From DATGIQ01 sp035295665 (GTDB lineage Bacteria > Planctomycetota > Planctomycetia > Gemmatales > Gemmataceae): a stretch of DNA of 8,029 nt. The notes under the pieces were generated by a model. The model saw nothing but the letters and a program-made list of their open reading frames with translations, made no database searches and was not told the DNA's origin. Both the position numbers and the translations under genes were made by a program. Positions 1 through 8,029 of this stretch are shown here, piece after piece (positions within the stretch are counted from its first letter, which is position 1; each line of letters begins with the position of its first letter). The stretch covers positions 1 to 8,029 of the forward strand of contig DATGIQ010000166.1 in assembly GCA_035295665.1 (NCBI GenBank), in the 5' to 3' direction.

Positions 1-2
1 CT

Positions 3-1205
3 CAAACCGTCTTGCGGGCCGTGTTGACCAACCTACCCCGCTTGGGCTTGCTGCGGGAAACGTACTCGCTGCTAAAGACGGCCCGCGTCATGGAACAGTC
101 CCATCCACCGCAGGGAAGGCGAGTCACGGAATTCAATCACCTGTTTCAGTCCGCTTATCAAGCGGTCGTCGAGGCGGTGGTGGATTCGGCCGGCGCTGCC
201 GATCCAGTCACTGGCCACGATCAAGAGCTCGTCGATCTGCTGGAAACAATCACCCGGCCATTCTTGACGCTCTGGGTGGAGCATAGCCAAACGTTGCAGC
301 TATCGGCGGTCGAGACCATCGCCGGCGACGAGGAATGGCAAGCGCTGCGGGCCTTCGTGCAGCAGTATGGCGGCGATCTTTTCCATGCCAAGTTCATGAC
401 CTTGGCCAATCTCCGCGGGATCCTGCACCGCGGCGTGGATGCCTATCTGGAATACCTGCGCGACAATCCCGACCCTCTGCACCCGATCGCGCTCATCGAA
501 GACCTCGACCAGGCCATGAACCGAGAGCAAGCCGTGCGCTGGCTCCAGTGCATTCTCCAAACCCTGATCGAGAACTACGAAGAATACAAAGATTACAACA
601 CCACGACGCCGCAATCGGATTATGGCCAAAACCTGTACTTGCTGCTCGATTTTCTCCGGCTCAAAGCGGCATATGAACGGCATTCGTGGCGGCTGCGTCC
701 GCTGATCCTGGCCCATGAAGTCCTGGCCCGCCGCAAACGGAGCGATTTCGCCCATTCGTGGGAGGAGGCATTCACCCGGCTTACCCATGATTTGGCCGAC
801 CAATATCTGGAGCGCTTGACCCAGCTAGAGCGCAGCCACGGCATGCATCTGGGGACGGTCGCCGACCGTCTGCAGGAACGGTTCGTGAAGCCCTTGGCCC
901 TGGACCGGCTGTGCGCGTTGATCGAGCCGGCGATGGCCGAGGCCCGGACATCGGGCGAAGGTCTCTCGTTCGGACGCCTGGAAAAAGAATTGCAGGTACT
1001 GACGGCTAACCCAACCGGCGTCGGGCTTGATGTGCCGCACTGGCTGCGGCGCTTGGAGCAGGAAGTGCAGCGCGTCCGGACTGGACACACCGCCATTGCC
1101 GTTTTGGCCGAGGGGTTCTTGCATGTGCCGAAGAGGGCCTTGACCGTGCAGGAGCTCAAGCAGCAAGTCGAGGATTGGGAAAAGCCGTTGGATGGCTCCG
1201 GCTAA
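3..1205 (+). CDS. Conserved-looking helical protein of unknown function (5' partial)
   Basis: The frame is open from the first complete codon at 3 to the TAA at 1203-1205. The gene therefore very probably starts outside the window; the TTG at 12 is only the first start-like codon inside it. About 400 residues are visible, and I do not recognise the family. The sequence is rich in Leu, Glu, Arg and Ala, reads as mostly alpha-helical, and has only two Cys. There is no signal peptide or membrane segment in the visible part, so a cytoplasmic location is likely. Landmarks, counting from the TTG at 12, are an acidic and aromatic stretch NYEEYKDYNTTT from about residue 188, followed by a leucine-rich helix (LYLLLDFLRLK), and a charged C-terminus. 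Reading-frame length and third-position GC bias support real coding. It is separated from the next gene by 272 nt, so co-transcription is not implied. A planctomycete lineage-specific protein is the most I can infer. Confidence 0.8.
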   Translation, partial: QTVLRAVLTNLPRLGLLRETYSLLKTARVMEQSHPPQGRRVTEFNHLFQSAYQAVVEAVVDSAGAADPVTGHDQELVDLLETITRPFLTLWVEHSQTLQLSAVETIAGDEEWQALRAFVQQYGGDLFHAKFMTLANLRGILHRGVDAYLEYLRDNPDPLHPIALIEDLDQAMNREQAVRWLQCILQTLIENYEEYKDYNTTTPQSDYGQNLYLLLDFLRLKAAYERHSWRLRPLILAHEVLARRKRSDFAHSWEEAFTRLTHDLADQYLERLTQLERSHGMHLGTVADRLQERFVKPLALDRLCALIEPAMAEARTSGEGLSFGRLEKELQVLTANPTGVGLDVPHWLRRLEQEVQRVRTGHTAIAVLAEGFLHVPKRALTVQELKQQVEDWEKPLDGSG

Positions 1206-1412
1206 ATGAACGCACCAGCAAAGGTTTGTGGCGGTCCTTCGCTGCTGCGTCAGGCTGCTCGGCTGCCTAGTTACGGACATGGATATGTGAATCCGTTTGC
1301 GGTAGGGCGGACGCGAGAATCTGAAACCTGTCTGCGGCAAAAGTAGTATTCTTGACGAGAAGGCAACGCGGTATCCTTTTGGCTCGCCTTGAGTGCTTGC
1401 CCGATTTTCCGC

Positions 1413-1430
1413 ATTCCACCGTAATGGAAT
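1413..1430. repeat. Short perfect inverted repeat upstream of the protease pair
   Basis: ATTCCA at 1413-1418 and TGGAAT at 1425-1430 are exact reverse complements separated by 6 nt. The element sits 48 nt before the first protease start codon, where an operator could lie. No T-run follows, so it is not an intrinsic terminator. A 6-bp arm can arise by chance, so regulatory function is only a guess. Confidence 0.25.
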
Positions 1431-1477
1431 CCACAGCGCTTGGGCCTAAACCACTACGATTGTGACCGCATCGAAGG

Positions 1478-2329
1478 ATGGGAAAGTTCATGAGAATGGC
1501 TGCCGTTTTCCTGATTTCTCTGAGCCTGGCTCCGCCCCTAGGGGCGGATCAGATGAAGCCGGTCCCGACGCGGACTTACCAGGTCCCCTATCGACTGACC
1601 AGCACCAACCATGTTCTGGTCCGCGTCAAGATCAATGGCAAAGGCCCGTACCATTTCATCCTCGATACCGGCGCCCCTACCCTGTTCGTCTCGACGGCCG
1701 TTTGTCGCAAGCTCGGCATCGAGCCGGACAAGAAGGGCTGGGGTACGTTCGGGCAATTTGCGATCGAAGGGGGCGTTGCTCTCGACAACGTCCGAGGCCG
1801 GGTAGAGGATCCGTTCCAGCTCGAAGGGATGAATGGCCTCGGCTTGGCGGGAACAGAGCTGCATGGCGTCATCGGCTACAGCGTGCTGGCGCGATTCCAG
1901 CTGGAGTTTGACTTCACCAAGGACAAGATGGGCTGGACGCCGCTCGATTTTGATCCGCCCATGCCACAGGGCCTCGACGGAGAGGCGGTGACCGGAATGA
2001 GCGCGCTGGGCGGCATCATGAAATTACTGGGAGCTGTGCTCGGCAAGAACCCCGAGCAACCGATCCTGCTGCGTGGCTACTTCGGCATGAGCCTGGAAGA
2101 TGGCGACCATGCGGTGCGCGTAAAGGGCGTCCTTACGGGGAGCCCGGCCGATACCGCTGGTTTAAGGCCAGGAGATGCCATCCGCCAGTTTCAGGGAAAG
2201 GCCGTTCGGTCCGTGAACGATATTCGCCGCCTGGCCGCCAAGCTCGCTCCGGACCAATTCGCCACCCTTCAGATCGTCCGAGATGGACAAACGCAGATCC
2301 TAGACATCAAAGCCGGGAAGGGGTTGTAA
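1478..2329 (+). CDS. Exported retropepsin-like aspartic protease with C-terminal PDZ domain (copy 1)
   Basis: Predicted 283-residue exported aspartic peptidase. Residues 1-23 form a signal peptide: basic start, hydrophobic VFLISLSLA, likely cleavage after LGA. The protease lobe spans about 34-155. Its catalytic motif D63-T64-G65-A66-P67 follows INGKGPYHFIL, and the lobe closes with HGVIGYSVLARF at 129-140, matching the family's usual G-(I/V)-(I/L)-G strand. There is only one DTG, so an active site needs a dimer. A linker (about 158-199) leads to a PDZ domain at about 200-277, with the typical SPADTAGLRPGD at 222-233. Start choice is uncertain: ATGs at 1478, 1490 and 1496 are in frame. GAAGG abuts the first, while spacing to 1490 is longer; either keeps the signal peptide. 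The stop lies 2 nt before the paralogous downstream gene, implying an operon. The substrate is unknown; periplasmic proteolysis or peptide binding is inferred. Confidence 0.88.
   Translation: MGKFMRMAAVFLISLSLAPPLGADQMKPVPTRTYQVPYRLTSTNHVLVRVKINGKGPYHFILDTGAPTLFVSTAVCRKLGIEPDKKGWGTFGQFAIEGGVALDNVRGRVEDPFQLEGMNGLGLAGTELHGVIGYSVLARFQLEFDFTKDKMGWTPLDFDPPMPQGLDGEAVTGMSALGGIMKLLGAVLGKNPEQPILLRGYFGMSLEDGDHAVRVKGVLTGSPADTAGLRPGDAIRQFQGKAVRSVNDIRRLAAKLAPDQFATLQIVRDGQTQILDIKAGKGL
2318..2323 (+). promoter_or_regulatory. Shine-Dalgarno site supporting a GTG start
   Basis: AAGGGG lies inside the last codons of the first protease gene, 8 nt before the GTG at 2332. It supports GTG as the start of the second gene and suggests translation closely follows termination of the first. 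Confidence 0.55.
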
Positions 2330-2331
2330 TC

Positions 2332-3156
2332 GTGAAGCGATCCTTGTTGGCCGTTTGTTTTTTGCTCGCCCTCGCGGCTCCGCTCCGGGCCGAAGCGCTG
2401 GCGCCCCAATCCGTGAGCGTGCCGTTCGATCTGCTCATCACGAAGCACATCGTTGTCCAAATCAAAATCAATGGCAAGGGGCCGTACCGGGTGATTTTCG
2501 ACACCGGTGCGCCGGTGAGTCTGGTTAACACCAAGACGGCGGCGGCAGCGGGCATCCTCACGAAAAATGCCAGCCAGACCGCGTTCAGTCTGTTCGGCCC
2601 GGTCGCACCGACGACAATTACGACCCTGGAGATTGGCGACCTGAAGGCCCAGTCGGTGCCGGTAGTTGTCATGGATCATCCGACGGTCGGAATCATTTCC
2701 AAAGTTCTGGGCCCGGTGGAGGGAATCATCGGTTTCCCATTCTTTGCCCGATACAAGATGACGCTGGACTACCAGGCGAAACGGATGACCTTTGCTCCGA
2801 ACGGCTTTGAACCTACGGATGTTTTGCAAACGCTGGTCACGTCCTTGATGGCGCGAGAAGCACCGATCCTCGAACCGATCGCCCCGGCGGCCCTGTGGGG
2901 ATTCACGCTGGCCGATAAACATGATGATGAACGCGCCGGCGTCACCGTGCAGGAAGTGCGCCTCCAGGGCGCGGCCGCCAAGGGAGGATTGCGAGCCGGC
3001 GACCGCCTGCTGTCACTCGACGGCCGCTGGACCGATTCGGTAGCCGACTGCTATCGGGCCGCCGCCAGTGTCAAGCCTGGCACCAAGGTGCCGCTGGTCG
3101 TTGACCGACAGGGCAAACAGATCGAAGTCCTGGTCGAACCAGCGCCGGGATTGTAA
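2332..3156 (+). CDS. Exported retropepsin-like aspartic protease with C-terminal PDZ domain (copy 2)
   Basis: Predicted 274-residue paralogue of the preceding gene. It starts at GTG 2332, chosen because a well-placed AAGGGG precedes it and because it gives a clean signal peptide (KRSLLAVCFLLALAAPLRA, cleavage near residue 20). The protease lobe has D57-T58-G59-A60-P61 after IKINGKGPYRVIF. It ends with GIIGFPFFARYKMTLDY at 131-147, the characteristic closing strand of the Asp_protease family. As in copy 1 there is a single catalytic Asp motif, so a dimer is required. The PDZ domain at about 189-268 contains GAAAKGGLRAGDRLLSLDG at 213-231. The two copies share the INGKGPY-DTGAP core and domain order but differ strongly elsewhere, so the duplication is old or both diverged quickly. 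Together they form a two-gene operon; a homodimer or a heterodimer with copy 1 are both possible. The physiological substrate is unknown. Confidence 0.88.
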   Translation: MKRSLLAVCFLLALAAPLRAEALAPQSVSVPFDLLITKHIVVQIKINGKGPYRVIFDTGAPVSLVNTKTAAAAGILTKNASQTAFSLFGPVAPTTITTLEIGDLKAQSVPVVVMDHPTVGIISKVLGPVEGIIGFPFFARYKMTLDYQAKRMTFAPNGFEPTDVLQTLVTSLMAREAPILEPIAPAALWGFTLADKHDDERAGVTVQEVRLQGAAAKGGLRAGDRLLSLDGRWTDSVADCYRAAASVKPGTKVPLVVDRQGKQIEVLVEPAPGL

Positions 3157-3300
3157 TTGCCGATTGACAAGATCCCCTCGTCGCCCAGGAAAATGGATGT
3201 GCTTCTTTCCGGCGGATCGATTATGATTGGAGGTGCCGACCCGGGAAGAGCCACCGGGGTTGGACAGGGTCGCCCCCTGTCTCTGGATATCTGAGAAGAG

Positions 3301-3305
3301 AGGAG
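3301..3305 (+). promoter_or_regulatory. Strong Shine-Dalgarno site of the redoxin/copper oxidase gene
   Basis: AGGAG at 3301-3305 lies 6 nt before the ATG at 3312, near-ideal spacing. It fixes the start of the 586-residue protein and rules out internal ATGs as the main start. Confidence 0.7.
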
Positions 3306-3311
3306 TCCACG

Positions 3312-5072
<1,761 letters not shown>

Positions 5073-5127
5073 GGTACGGGCTTCGCGCACTGGATACCAG
5101 CGACCGCGTCCACGCGATGAACCCGCT

Positions 5128-5241
5128 GTGAGCAATGTGATTGCCATCCTCAACGCCATCGAGCAAGGGGAGCCGCAGGCGGCGCCTCAGCTCTTGCCGC
5201 TCGTCTCCGAAGCGCTGGCCCAACCGACGTCCGCAAAGCGC
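5128..5241 (+). pseudogene. Decayed N-terminus of an ECF-type RNA polymerase sigma factor (TIGR02999-like)
   Basis: A GTG at 5128 opens VSNVIAILNAIEQGEPQAAP followed by QLLPLVSEAL. This matches, from memory, the beginning of planctomycete ECF sigma factors of the TIGR02999 group, which start roughly as M-S-x-V-T-x-I-L-x-A-I-E-x-G-D-P-x-A-A-E-Q-L-L-P-L-V-Y-x-E-L-R. The match is clear for about 30 codons, then fades: the following SEALAQPTSAK keeps only E, L and K of the usual YEELRKLAAQK, although the DNA still resembles it. The GQTLQATALVHEAYLRL segment, the rest of region 2 and all of region 4 are absent in any frame I could read. The + frame stays open to 5829, but its remainder has no sigma features. 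No Shine-Dalgarno site precedes the GTG. A truncated, decaying copy is the simplest reading; a short functional peptide cannot be excluded. Confidence 0.6.
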
Positions 5242-5287
5242 GCCGCTCCGCGCGCGCAAGCGCGTTCCAAACGGCTCGCTGGTGTCG

Positions 5288-5310
5288 AGCCGAAAACATG
5301 CGTTTCGGCT
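5288..5310. repeat. Perfect 8-bp inverted repeat (potential hairpin)
   Basis: AGCCGAAA at 5288-5295 and TTTCGGCT at 5303-5310 are exact reverse complements around a 7-nt loop. It lies just after the sigma-factor remnant. No T-run follows on either strand, so it is not a standard terminator. It could be a structured RNA element, a protein site, or a relic of an inserted element. Confidence 0.5.
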
Positions 5311-6016
5311 GCGCGCTGGGTTGCCGGCTCAACATCATGGCCTGCGCGATCGGCCCGTCGCGCCCTGCCCGACAGGAACGTTCGCCGAAAGTCCAAGGCC
5401 AACATGCGGCAGTGCCATTCGTTCCAGACACGTTTCGGTTCGTGTTTCTTGGTTTCACGGACCTTCCTTGGCAGTTCTTCCCGGTCCAGCCGAGCGCATG
5501 TTTCGTCGGCAAGCGGCTCCCAGAGGGCAAGGGAAGAGTCGAGAATCGTTCCACGCGGATTAAGGGAAAGGCAGAGTTTTGAAGCGAAGCCAGTTGGTCT
5601 GGCAAAGTCTGGACTCGTGGGCCGTGTGGCTCGTGCATGTCTACAAGTCCCTGCCACGAGAGGACTTCGCCCATGCCGCGCCGTCAGGTTTTCTGGGCAA
5701 CACGGCCCAGGGACTCCCGCCCGCCGTCCATTCATTTCTTCTCCCTTGTCTGGTTTTCAGATAAACGCCGTGCGTTCCGAGCAGTTGCATTCCTCCGATT
5801 GCGCAGCTAGGTTTGGGGATCGAGGCAGTTAAAAACTTGCCCTCCCCGCCTGAAACGGTCCTTCCAGCCCACTAGGACGATGTTCTGAGGCACCTGCCTT
5901 GAAGCGGAACAATCCGAGCCATTCCCGTCCGCCGTACTTCTACTTCCACGCTGTCCAGGCATCGATCGGTGCGCCCCCGGCCGATACCTGCGGATGGTAG
6001 AACTCCCCTCATTAAG

Positions 6017-6023
6017 AAAGGGA
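6017..6023 (+). promoter_or_regulatory. Shine-Dalgarno-like site before the first LEDR-gene ATG
   Basis: AAAGGGA lies 9 nt before the ATG at 6033. A competing AAGAGGA at 6054-6060 lies 8 nt before the in-frame ATG at 6069. Both are acceptable, so the start is not settled by ribosome-binding sites alone. Confidence 0.4.
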
Positions 6024-6032
6024 CTCTGCGCT

Positions 6033-8029
6033 ATGGTGACCTCCATTCCTCACAAGAGGAACCGGGCGATGTTGCGCTCCGCACCCCGCTCCTCGTATCG
6101 CATGCAAGTGGAGAACTTAGAGGACCGAATCGTTCTATCGCTCGCCGGCGGAACCATTCTGGTCGCCAACAGCCCGCTCTTGGGAGGGGAAGCTCCGACA
6201 GGCATCATTGGCGTGGACCCAAACACGGGGGCGCAATCCCTGGTGTCCACGGGAGGAATGTTCTCCTTGCCCGAAACGGTGCGGCAAGGCCCCAACCAGC
6301 AGTTGTACGTGGCCGACTACTCGGCGTCGGGGACGGGAGCGATTATCGGCGTCGATCCCAGCACCGGAGACCAGAGATTGGTGGCGACGGGCGGGGATAT
6401 TGACGGCCCGACAGCGCTGGCGATCAGCAATGGTTTCCTGTACGTCGGGGATGGGGCCGACGTGCCGAACATCGTGGAGATCGACCTGAGCTCGGGGCAA
6501 CAACGGCTCGTCACGAGCGGCGGCAACCTCTCCAATCCCGTCGCTCTAGTGCCAGGTCCAGATAATACGCTTTACCTGGCGGATGAATATGCGTTTGGGG
6601 GAACCGGGGCCATCTTCTCGATCGATCTTCAGACCGGCGACCAGACCGTCGTTACACAGGGCGGGCTGCTGAGCCACATGATCGATTTGGGGCAGGATAC
6701 TAACGGCGATCTCCTGGCCTACAACGCCGGTGGAAGCGTGGTTCGGATCGATCCGCAGACTGGTGCTCAAAACTTGGTGGCTTCCGATAGCACGCTGGCG
6801 GGTCTGGACGGAGGCACGGTAGACGCCAACCAGAACGGCACGATCTTCGTCAGTGTGCTGCCTTCGGATACGCTTCCGAGCAGCATCCTGTCCATCGATC
6901 CCAATTCGGGAGCAGAGCAAACGGTCTCCTCGGGCGGCGGTCTCAGCCTGGTAGCTGGCTTGGACGTCTTCAGCAAGGTCGACACGACCACCAGTATTGC
7001 CAGCTCGGTCAATGCATCAATGTTCGGACAGGCTGTGACCCTCACGGCCACCATCGACTCCCAGGGCGCAAGTGCCCCAACCGGAACGGTCCAGTTCCAG
7101 GTTGATGGCAACGACGTGGGAGATCCGGTAAGCGTTACGACCGCCGACGGCGTGACCACTGCCTCCTTCACTACCACCGGCTTGGCGGTCGGCAGTCATA
7201 CCGTCACGGCCAGCTACAGCGGGGACGACTTTCTCATTGGCAGCAGCGGCACGTTAGCGGGCGGGCAGGCTATCAACCAGGCCAGTACCACCGCCGTGGT
7301 GGTCTCCTCGGCGAATGCGTCGGCATTTGGGCAGAACGTCACCTTCACGGCCACGATCAATGTCGGGGACGCTGGCGCAGGGATACCGACGGGTACCGTG
7401 CAGTTCCAAATTGATGGGAGCGATGTGGGCGCTCCAGTGAATGTCACGACGACGGATGGGGTAACGTCGGCCTCCTTTAGCACGAGCAGCTTGACCGTAG
7501 GCAGCCACACAATCACCGCGAGCTACAGTGGGGATAGCAATTTCGCCGGCAGCAACGGAGCGTTAGCGGATGGCCAGACGGTGAATCAAGCCAGCACGAG
7601 TCTGCTGCTCGTTTCCTCCGGGAATGCGTCGGTATTCGGCCAAAGCGTGACCTTTACGGCCACGATCAGCTTCGACGGCTCCGGCACACCTACCGGGACG
7701 GTGCAATTTCAAGTTGATGGGAGCGATGTTGGGACGCCGGTAAGCATCACGACCAGCGACGGCGTGGCTCTGGCGTCCTTCAGCACCACCAGCTTGGCCG
7801 TGGGCAATCACACGATTACCGCCAGCTACAGCGGGGATGACAGTTTCACAAGCAGCACCATTAACCTGGCGGATGGTCAGACAGTCAGCCAGGCCAGTAC
7901 GAGCTTGGTGCTGGCTTCTTCGGCCAACCCATCGGTGTTGGGCCAAGCAGTGACCTTCACGGCCACCATCTCCATCGGCGACCCCGGCGCCGGTACACCA
8001 ACCGGTACCGTGCAATTCCAGATCGATGG
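6033..8029 (+). CDS. Giant LEDR-signature surface protein: propeller plus tandem Ig-like repeats (3' partial)
   Basis: The frame is open from the ATG at 6033 to the right edge (665 complete codons, no stop), so the gene continues beyond the window. An in-frame ATG at 6069 is the main alternative start; one at 5994 is less likely. The N-terminus is Arg-rich and carries V-E-N-L-E-D-R-I-V-L-S at 26-36, the planctomycete LEDR signature, thought to mark exported or surface proteins. Residues about 40-310 contain six repeats ending in an (I/V)-x-x-(I/V)-D-x-x-(T/S)-G motif, consistent with a six-bladed NHL/SMP-30-like beta-propeller. From about 316 come Ig-like repeats of 100-103 residues (Big_3_5 type), each with PTGTVQFQ(V/I)DG and, where complete, SH/NHT(I/V)TASYSGD. 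No Cys occurs in them. A role in adhesion, extracellular matrix or cell envelope is inferred; a ligand cannot be read. Confidence 0.88.
   Translation, partial: MVTSIPHKRNRAMLRSAPRSSYRMQVENLEDRIVLSLAGGTILVANSPLLGGEAPTGIIGVDPNTGAQSLVSTGGMFSLPETVRQGPNQQLYVADYSASGTGAIIGVDPSTGDQRLVATGGDIDGPTALAISNGFLYVGDGADVPNIVEIDLSSGQQRLVTSGGNLSNPVALVPGPDNTLYLADEYAFGGTGAIFSIDLQTGDQTVVTQGGLLSHMIDLGQDTNGDLLAYNAGGSVVRIDPQTGAQNLVASDSTLAGLDGGTVDANQNGTIFVSVLPSDTLPSSILSIDPNSGAEQTVSSGGGLSLVAGLDVFSKVDTTTSIASSVNASMFGQAVTLTATIDSQGASAPTGTVQFQVDGNDVGDPVSVTTADGVTTASFTTTGLAVGSHTVTASYSGDDFLIGSSGTLAGGQAINQASTTAVVVSSANASAFGQNVTFTATINVGDAGAGIPTGTVQFQIDGSDVGAPVNVTTTDGVTSASFSTSSLTVGSHTITASYSGDSNFAGSNGALADGQTVNQASTSLLLVSSGNASVFGQSVTFTATISFDGSGTPTGTVQFQVDGSDVGTPVSITTSDGVALASFSTTSLAVGNHTITASYSGDDSFTSSTINLADGQTVSQASTSLVLASSANPSVLGQAVTFTATISIGDPGAGTPTGTVQFQID
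6195..6960 (+). repeat. Six degenerate propeller-blade repeats within the LEDR gene
   Basis: Six copies of a motif of the form I-x-x-(V/I)-D-(P/L)-x-(T/S)-G-x-(Q/E), usually followed within a few residues by GG, begin near 6200, 6340, 6468, 6608, 6738 and 6886. Spacing is about 130-150 nt. Examples are IIGVDPNTGAQSLVSTGG, IVEIDLSSGQQRLVTSGG and ILSIDPNSGAEQTVSSGG. Copy number six fits one closed propeller. Copies differ substantially at DNA level, so this is old duplication. Confidence 0.75.
6978..8029 (+). repeat. Tandem Ig-like domain repeats, about 300-309 bp each
   Basis: Repeat units run 6978-7277 (300 bp), 7278-7586 (309 bp), 7587-7889 (303 bp) and 7890-8029 (cut by the edge). Each encodes (A/D)-(S/T)-T-(T/S) then N-(A/P)-S-x-(F/L)-G-Q, TATI, P-T-G-T-V-Q-F-Q, D-G-(S/N)-D-V-G and, in complete units, TASYSGD. 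Length differences fall mainly in the loop before PTGTVQ and at the unit start. Units keep exact shared runs such as TTGATGGGAGCGATGT in units 2 and 3, showing relatively recent duplication or gene conversion. Confidence 0.88.

Larger units (their letters stand above)
5073..6032. other. Long stretch without a convincing intact gene
   Basis: About 960 nt between the redox enzyme and the LEDR gene. Several overlapping open frames exist on both strands, including a 261-codon + frame ending at 5832. Apart from the sigma-like start at 5128, their translations are Arg/Ser/Ala-rich, show no recognisable domain, and are explained by high GC. The stretch contains the sigma-factor remnant, a perfect hairpin at 5288-5310 and a smaller inverted repeat at 5693-5710 (CTGGGC/GCCCAG). 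No T-tract follows either hairpin, so I call no terminator. The promoter of the LEDR gene presumably lies in its last part, but I see no clear -35/-10 pair. I found no tRNA-like or rRNA-like sequence by eye. Confidence 0.6.

Noticed and set aside
1352..1377. Possible promoter TTGACG at 1352-1357 with TATCCT at 1372-1377
   Set aside because: The spacer is only 14 nt and both boxes deviate from consensus, so chance is likely.
3164..3194. Possible sigma-70 promoter: TTGACA at 3164-3169 with GAAAAT at 3189-3194
   Set aside because: The -35 is perfect but the -10 matches only 4 of 6 and the spacer is 19 nt. TATGAT at 3222-3227 is a better -10 but has no -35 at the right distance. Not strong enough to call.
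5693..5710. Inverted repeat CTGGGC/GCCCAG considered as an intrinsic terminator
   Set aside because: No T-run follows on the + strand, and on the - strand the hairpin is followed by A's, so it does not fit a Rho-independent terminator.
5187..5735. 182-codon - strand open frame as a candidate transposase or hypothetical gene
   Set aside because: No transposase or nuclease motif is visible. Three overlapping frames in the same GC-rich stretch are open to a similar length, indicating composition rather than coding.
6546..8015. Several - strand open frames under the LEDR gene, some with repeated sequence
   Set aside because: Their repetition simply mirrors the Ig-like repeats on the + strand. 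The + frame is continuous and has recognisable domains.
6978..8029. CRISPR array or IS-type repeat as explanation of the periodic DNA
   Set aside because: The period is about 300 bp, the repeats stay in one open frame, and the translation is a clear Ig-like domain array.

Overview
The window looks like a piece of a GC-rich Planctomycetota chromosome, most likely from the Gemmatales or a related order. The main evidence is the N-terminal 'LEDR' signature of the last gene, which is typical of large planctomycete surface or secreted proteins. Also consistent are a fusion of redoxin, heme c and copper-monooxygenase domains, the single-lobe aspartic protease-PDZ proteins, and the head of an ECF sigma factor resembling the TIGR02999 group. 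All family assignments come from motif reading, not database searches.

Layout, all on the + strand. (1) Up to 1205: the 3' part of a large helical protein of unknown function, cut by the left edge. (2) 1206-1477: a short intergenic region with a 6-bp-arm palindrome. (3) 1478-3156: two tandem genes, 2 nt apart, each encoding a signal peptide, one retropepsin-like lobe (DTGAP) and a C-terminal PDZ domain. They look like an ancient duplication expressed as an operon. (4) 3157-3311: intergenic region ending in a good Shine-Dalgarno site. (5) 3312-5072: an exported three-part protein with a thioredoxin-fold domain, a CXXCH heme c module and a PHM-like copper type II monooxygenase module. (6) 5073-6032: about 960 nt with no convincing intact gene, containing a decayed N-terminus of an ECF sigma factor at 5128-5241 and a perfect 8-bp-arm hairpin. 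(7) 6033 to the right edge: the 5' part of a giant LEDR protein, with a predicted six-bladed propeller followed by tandem Ig-like repeats of about 100 residues. It runs off the window with no stop.

Functionally, the middle genes point to the cell envelope: two exported PDZ aspartic proteases and an exported redox and copper enzyme. The last gene is probably a surface or adhesive protein. Nothing ties these into one pathway beyond adjacency. The protease pair is the only convincing operon. The least ordinary observations are the paired single-lobe proteases, which could heterodimerise, the multi-cofactor fusion, and the sigma-factor remnant next to the LEDR gene.
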